Made by a program: the position numbers and the translations under genes
The notes under the pieces: model-generated
What the model was told of the DNA's origin: nothing
Databases searched by the model: none
What the model saw: the letters and a program-made list of their open reading frames with translations, nothing else
IMG/VR virus record: IMGVR_UViG_3300022200_000033
Span: 1-64,000 of that record
DNA length: 64,000 nucleotides
Source of the DNA: a virus
Strand: one strand, 5' to 3'
In this document: piece by piece, positions 60,900 through 64,000 of the stretch
Numbering within the stretch: the first letter of the stretch is position 1
How the letters are laid out: every line of letters begins with the position of its first letter

Positions 60900-60955
60900 T
60901 TTCTTTATAGTCTTTAAGAGAAGAGAATAAGTGATCTCTATCTTACTGGTAACTG

Positions 60956-60970
60956 ATCCCCGCAGGGGAT
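60956..60970 (+). promoter_or_regulatory. Hairpin in the thyX leader
   Basis: ATCCCC and GGGGAT form a perfect 6-bp stem with a GCA loop. AAAGGG, the ribosome site, begins six bases after the stem ends. It may regulate translation or stabilise the mRNA. It resembles the central part of type I-E CRISPR repeats but occurs only once. Confidence 0.5.
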
Positions 60971-60987
60971 AAACGAAAGGGTTTAAG

Positions 60988-61680
60988 TTGATTTCTGTTT
61001 TGGATCATGGTTATATAAAGTTAATAAATAATATGGGTTCTGATTTAGATGTAGTAAATGCTGCAAGAGTTTCTTTTGATAAAGAAGTTTCTTCTCTTGG
61101 CGATAAAGATATTAATCTCATTAACTTCCTGGTAAAAGATAAGCATGATTCTACTTTAAGACATTGTGTTTCTACCTTTGAAATCTATGCTCCTCTCATG
61201 GTAGCTAGACAATGGTATAAACATGCAGTTTCATCATCCCACCTGGATGATCAACTTGGTTGGAATGAATCTTCTAGAAGGTATGTTACTGAGAAAGAGC
61301 AATTCTACATCCCTACTGTCTTTGAGTGGCGCAGTGCCCCAGAGAACCGCAAGCAGGGGTCAGGGGAGTCCGTAAATAGTGAAGTTGGGGCAAAGTGTCT
61401 CCAAAGATTACGAGCCTCTGTAGAGCGTGGAATCAGAGATTATGAAGAAGCACTCAAAGATGGGGTAGCCCCAGAACAAGCACGACTCCTTCTCCCCGCA
61501 TACGCAATGTATGTACGTTGGAGATGGACTGCTAGCCTCAATGCTCTCCTACACTTTGTAAGTCTACGAGACAAGCAAGATGCTCAATATGAAATTAGGG
61601 AATATGCTAAGGCAGTCAACACAAGCCTTCATCAACTCTACCCTCATACGACAAGAGCCTGGAATGAGTTTAGGATTTAA
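60988..61680 (+). CDS. thyX: Flavin-dependent thymidylate synthase
   Basis: The 230-residue ThyX methylates dUMP using FAD, NADPH and methylene-tetrahydrofolate. Seen are DVVNAARVSFDKE, STLRHCVSTFEIYAPLMVARQ, and a modified signature RQWYKHAVSSSHLDD with GWNESSRRYVTEKEQFY. The usual RHRxxSxNxxSxR motif is expanded by about seven residues. The TTG start is six bases after AAAGGG. It is the only recognised metabolic gene on the plus strand and complements NrdJ in dNTP supply. Confidence 0.92.
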   Translation: MISVLDHGYIKLINNMGSDLDVVNAARVSFDKEVSSLGDKDINLINFLVKDKHDSTLRHCVSTFEIYAPLMVARQWYKHAVSSSHLDDQLGWNESSRRYVTEKEQFYIPTVFEWRSAPENRKQGSGESVNSEVGAKCLQRLRASVERGIRDYEEALKDGVAPEQARLLLPAYAMYVRWRWTASLNALLHFVSLRDKQDAQYEIREYAKAVNTSLHQLYPHTTRAWNEFRI

Positions 61681-61783
61681 TTGATGCTTTTCCGTGCGGC
61701 GAAAATAGAAGAAAACAATACAAACATGTATATACGTTCTTCAGTTCGCACGAACATCTGCACAGTTGCTTCTAAGGAAGCAT

Positions 61784-62158
61784 ATGCAGTCTAAACGTGC
61801 AAAAAAGCGAGCAGCTAAATGGAGATTGGCAGGAATGATTAAAACTTCTATAGGCTGTAAAGATTGTGGGTATAATAAAAGTCCATATGCTTTACAATTT
61901 GATCACATAGGAGATGACAAAAAAGGTAGTGTTTCCAATCTTATACGCTCTGATTATTGCTGGGGTACTATTAAAACAGAAATATCAAAATGTGAAGTTG
62001 TCTGTGCTAATTGTCACGCTGTTAGAACAAAAGAAAGAGGACAGCATAATTCACAAACGTATGATGCTACTTCATATCACGAATCTGTTGAGAAAGGTCT
62101 TCAATCTTACGCTCAAGGGCTTTATTCTCAAAAAGTAATTGTTGATTTTGACCTTTAA
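61784..62158 (+). CDS. HNH endonuclease
   Basis: The protein has about 124 residues. It is basic (SKRAKKRAAKWRLAGM), then has GCKDCGY, LQFDHIGDDKKGSV and CEVVCANCHAVRTKE, the CxxC...DH...CxxCH layout of small HNH nucleases. ATG 61784 follows AAGGA. It follows thyX by about 100 bases, fitting a free-standing homing nuclease. Its last 92 bases overlap the 3' end of the leftward membrane gene. Confidence 0.8.
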   Translation: MQSKRAKKRAAKWRLAGMIKTSIGCKDCGYNKSPYALQFDHIGDDKKGSVSNLIRSDYCWGTIKTEISKCEVVCANCHAVRTKERGQHNSQTYDATSYHESVEKGLQSYAQGLYSQKVIVDFDL

Positions 62159-62408
62159 GAGTAAGTAGGTCTTCTCTTAGTAGTTTGTTTTCATTGATGA
62201 GTTCATCTATCTTACCTTTGGTATCTACTAGCTCAATGCGTAGTTCATTCATTGTTAGCTGCATTGTTTCTACTGCATTTTGTGAGGACTCACTAATAGA
62301 TTCATAAATTTCAGCTACATGCTTTTTTCTATTGGTAAGCCAGGTAATTAAAGCTGCAAGTGGGGCAGCTAGAATTCCGATGATGGCAATGAGTATTGCT
62401 CCATCCAT
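62067..62408 (-). CDS. Membrane-anchored coiled-coil protein (lysis region)
   Basis: The 113-residue protein has one N-terminal membrane segment (DGAILIAIIGILAAPLAALI, residues 2-21) followed by a long coiled coil (GKIDELINENKLLREDLLTL). Single-span plus coiled coil resembles some holin or spanin-like lysis proteins, and it is coupled to the next membrane gene by a one-base overlap. The 3' end overlaps the convergent HNH gene. Confidence 0.65.
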   Translation of the reverse strand: MDGAILIAIIGILAAPLAALITWLTNRKKHVAEIYESISESSQNAVETMQLTMNELRIELVDTKGKIDELINENKLLREDLLTLKGQNQQLLFENKALERKIEDLSQQIRDMK

Positions 62409-62863
62409 TACTTTGTAATGCTCCTATAAAAAGCATAAAGGTCAAACGCCCTTACTGCAGAGGCAACAGCCATACCAATCCAGATGGTAAACCATATGAG
62501 CCAGGAGAACACATTCTCTGGGTAACTTACTACTAGTGCTCCAACATAAGATAATGCTGTTGCAGTTGCTGCTGCAGCAATAAAGAACCATCCATACATT
62601 TCACTCATTAGTGCAAATATAGGTCTTTTCTTCCTATTACATGTTAACGATAACATAATAACGCCCGATGGAATCATCAGATAGACACTAAGAATAGTTA
62701 CTATCCAAGAGTAATCTTCTATGATAAAGGATTCGGGCCAACCGTCATCTACGATTCCATATACCCCCAACAAAAATAATACAAAAGCTATATAAAAGTC
62801 AAAAGGACGCTCACGCAAATGATTACGGAACATCCCTTTGATAGTATTAAGTTTTGAGGTCAT
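62408..62863 (-). CDS. Polytopic membrane protein (lysis region)
   Basis: The 151-residue protein has about four membrane segments: FYIAFVLFLLGVYGIV, WIVTILSVYLMIPSGVIMLS, WFFIAAAATATALSYVGALV and WLIWFTIWIGMAVASAVRAF. No enzyme motif. It lies between coiled-coil and holin-like genes. The ATG at 62863 is preceded by an ATG-TAA start-stop overlapping it, with AGGAG placed for the upstream ATG. Confidence 0.65.
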   Translation of the reverse strand: MTSKLNTIKGMFRNHLRERPFDFYIAFVLFLLGVYGIVDDGWPESFIIEDYSWIVTILSVYLMIPSGVIMLSLTCNRKKRPIFALMSEMYGWFFIAAAATATALSYVGALVVSYPENVFSWLIWFTIWIGMAVASAVRAFDLYAFYRSITK

Positions 62864-62868
62864 TACAT
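62863..62868 (-). promoter_or_regulatory. ATG-TAA start-stop element overlapping a start codon
   Basis: The sequence AGGAGAAAAAAATGTAATGA has AGGAG six bases before ATG-TAA, while the real ATG overlaps the TAA. Ribosomes may load on the minimal frame and reinitiate at the second ATG, reducing translation of the membrane protein. Confidence 0.55.
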
Positions 62869-62907
62869 TTTTTTCTCCTAGTGTATCTTATACTATTATA
62901 GCATTTA

Positions 62908-63126
62908 TTATTCCACCAGAGATGGTGTTCCCTTTGTTCCTACACCAGCAGAAACAATGCTTGTTGCATAAGAAAGTAGTGCTCCTCCAAGAGCAAGACC
63001 AAGATTGGTTGCCCAATCTACATTAAATATATTAAAACTGCCTGCAGTTCCTAAAACTAAAATAAATTGTGCAAATGTTTTAAGTGCTCTTTCTGTTGAT
63101 TCAATCCAAAATTTCTTTGTAAACAT
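62908..63126 (-). CDS. Holin (r1t-like)
   Basis: The 72-residue protein begins MFTKKFWIESTERALKTFAQ, then has LGTAGSFNIFNVDWATNLGL and ALGGALLSYATSIVSAGVG. This length, the N-terminal helix, and two membrane segments with a short D/W-containing turn match the r1t-type phage holins. It would make holes in the membrane at the time of lysis. No endolysin gene is seen here. Confidence 0.72.
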   Translation of the reverse strand: MFTKKFWIESTERALKTFAQFILVLGTAGSFNIFNVDWATNLGLALGGALLSYATSIVSAGVGTKGTPSLVE

Positions 63127-63127
63127 A

Positions 63128-63349
63128 TTATTCCTCTTCCTTAGGTAATCTTACATCTTCATATACTGCTCCACCAATGTATGCTCCAACTACTGTACCC
63201 ATAAGAGCAAATGCTCCTAGTACAAGTGTTTCGGCCAAGGATGTTGAGTCCCATTTTATAGCAACATAGAGAATAAGGAACATTGAAAATAACAAAGATC
63301 CAAATACTGCTCTACGCCTTAGCTTCCACGATGGTCCATTTACTGACAT
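63128..63349 (-). CDS. Small membrane protein, possible holin partner
   Basis: The 73-residue protein has two membrane segments (FGSLLFSMFLILYVAI, VLGAFALMGTVVGAYIGGAV), a basic N-terminus and an acidic C-terminus. It could be a second holin or antiholin. Leaderless start: ATG six bases after TGTTATAAT. The stop is one base before the next start. Confidence 0.62.
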   Translation of the reverse strand: MSVNGPSWKLRRRAVFGSLLFSMFLILYVAIKWDSTSLAETLVLGAFALMGTVVGAYIGGAVYEDVRLPKEEE

Positions 63350-63355
63350 AAAACA

Positions 63356-63361
63356 ATTATA
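63356..63361 (-). promoter_or_regulatory. Leaderless extended -10 (TGT TATAAT-N6-ATG)
   Basis: TGTTATAAT is followed by TGTTTT and the ATG of the 73-residue membrane protein; it overlaps the end of the 44-residue gene's downstream spacer. Confidence 0.62.
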
Positions 63362-63370
63362 ACAAATTTT

Positions 63371-63505
63371 TTACCATTTGTACAATGGGCATGTTGCTAG
63401 TCGTAGTGTTATATAATCGTCTATCTCTTGATCGTTCTTAAGGCAAAAGCCATTAAGGTTCTCTATGCATTCCCCGCAGATTTTTATTCTTTCTGGATAA
63501 TACAT
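63371..63505 (-). CDS. 44-residue Cys-rich zinc protein (DUF6171-like)
   Basis: The protein has ICGECIENLNGFCL and ATCPLYKW, a shortened form of the 55-residue protein at 45.2 kb (CNEC...CPLGKW). The ATG is six bases after TATAAT. It is the first leftward gene after the divergent region. Function unknown. Confidence 0.65.
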   Translation of the reverse strand: MYYPERIKICGECIENLNGFCLKNDQEIDDYITLRLATCPLYKW

Positions 63506-63511
63506 AATGTC

Positions 63512-63517
63512 ATTATA
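63512..63517 (-). promoter_or_regulatory. Leaderless -10 (TATAAT-N6-ATG)
   Basis: GAG-TATAAT is followed by GACATT and the ATG of the 44-residue gene. It lacks the TG extension found at most of the other sites. Confidence 0.55.
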
Positions 63518-63520
63518 CTC

Positions 63521-63653
63521 TAAAGTTTAAAAATATTATGCAACCTATATAGCACATTACCTGGGTTAATGCGTAGTATATGTCTCATTAATATGTTTTC
63601 TATATGTGTAAAAGTTTAAAAATTTTGTATTTTCAAAATTGACTAAAGTTTAA
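63521..63653. repeat. Three AAAGTTTAA direct repeats
   Basis: AAAGTTTAA occurs at about 63522-63530, 63611-63619 and 63645-63653, always within a longer A/T run, in the divergent region. Spacing is irregular. They may be binding sites or part of an origin, but AT-rich composition makes chance copies possible. Confidence 0.4.
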
Positions 63654-63914
63654 TATTTTTTAGATGTGTACGATACGCAAATCTGACAAAACGGACATAA
63701 CGGATTAGTGAGCACACTAGGAGAAATCCGTAGAAAATTGATCAAAAGTCGACTAAAGAATTTTATTTTAGCCATGTATGCGACTATATCCGTTGTTATA
63801 GATATCCATATCTTCGGATACCGTTGCCTATACCGTCCTATTATCGGTCAATGTCAGACCCCTGTGTTAGTATGTATACATAAAGTTAAATAAACAAAAG
63901 AAAGAAGAAATAAA

Positions 63915-64000
63915 ATGTTAAACAGTTTCCAAAGAGAAGGTCAAGTCCTAGCACCATTGAACACTTGCATAGACGGTAACGGTCACGTTACTAGTGCTAG
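63915..64000 (+). CDS. Start of a rightward gene (cut by window edge)
   Basis: ATG at 63915 follows AAAGAAAGAAGAAATAAA and opens a frame beginning MLNSFQREGQVLAPLNTCID that stays open to the edge (28 codons). Too short to recognise. It marks a change to plus-strand transcription. Confidence 0.5.
   Translation, partial: MLNSFQREGQVLAPLNTCIDGNGHVTSA

Larger units (their letters stand above)
63506..63914. other. Divergent non-coding region
   Basis: This roughly 400-base AT-rich stretch separates leftward and rightward genes. It holds three AAAGTTTAA copies (63522, 63612, 63645), a TATCC/GGATA inverted repeat near 63808-63823, and a leftward -10. I find no gene with a ribosome site or recognisable product, and no clear rightward promoter. 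Confidence 0.5.

Noticed and set aside
60950-60975. CRISPR array
   Set aside because: Only one repeat-like hairpin is present, with no second copy or spacer; no Cas1, Cas2 or Cas3 genes are near.
61681-61783. Intron end or attachment site after thyX
   Set aside because: thyX is complete and in frame, and no repeat or integrase gene is seen; only a weak CGTGCG/CGCACG pairing is present.
63708-63893. 61-codon rightward frame in the divergent region
   Set aside because: GTG start without a ribosome site, no recognisable domain, and the frame runs through inverted repeats; probably chance.

Overview
The window is a contiguous piece of a tailed double-stranded DNA phage genome (Caudoviricetes, siphovirus-like), not a bacterial chromosome. 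The evidence is densely packed, mostly one-directional genes, a complete head and tail module (portal, prohead protease, major capsid protein, connectors, major tail protein, frameshifted tail chaperones, a 2529-residue tape measure), many fibre genes, and a phage-encoded replisome. The DNA is AT-rich. Shine-Dalgarno sites are GGAGG/AAGGAG/AAAGGG-like. A second class of genes starts exactly 6 bases after a TATAAT box, which predicts leaderless mRNAs. Leaderless genes together with ThyX and a B12-dependent ribonucleotide reductase would suit an AT-rich actinobacterial host, but that is inference.

Almost everything is read right to left (minus strand). From the right: 63.9-64.0 kb holds the start of a rightward gene. 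63.5-63.9 kb is a divergent non-coding AT-rich region. 62.1-63.5 kb carries small membrane proteins (holin-like lysis region). 60.98-62.16 kb is a short rightward island with thymidylate synthase ThyX and an HNH nuclease. 44.2-60.8 kb is mainly an adsorption module: shaft/fibre proteins, three tandem proteins that each have seven propeller-type repeats, and smaller structural genes. Embedded in it are two glycosyltransferases, a sulfotransferase and an SSB. 42.1-44.1 kb is a class II (adenosylcobalamin) ribonucleotide reductase. 12.9-42.1 kb is the virion module: LamG-type protein, portal, protease-scaffold, capsid, connectors, tail, tape measure, tip and minor tail proteins. 1-12.9 kb is the replication and recombination module: HTH protein, putative helicase loader, DnaB-like helicase, EndoVII-type HNH nuclease, primase, putative gp32-like protein, DNA polymerase III alpha, MazG, RecA, a Cas4-like nuclease, zinc-finger proteins, and a RuvC-like resolvase cut by the left edge. 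No terminase and no endolysin was recognised; they presumably lie outside.

The parts fit a largely self-sufficient lytic programme. NrdJ and ThyX supply dNTPs, MazG may clean the nucleotide pool, and DnaE, primase, helicase and SSB proteins copy the DNA. RecA, Cas4-like and RuvC-like proteins process recombination intermediates. The large fibre array and the sugar/sulfate enzymes suggest heavy investment in surface recognition or virion decoration.

The least conventional signals are regulatory. (1) At least ten genes have TATAAT-N6-ATG. (2) A 104-nt folded RNA with a 12-bp closing helix and a U-tract lies just before dnaE. (3) Hairpins sit directly beside extended -10 promoters between transcription units, in one case with the -35 box inside the hairpin loop. 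(4) An ATG-TAA start-stop element overlaps the start of a lysis-region gene.
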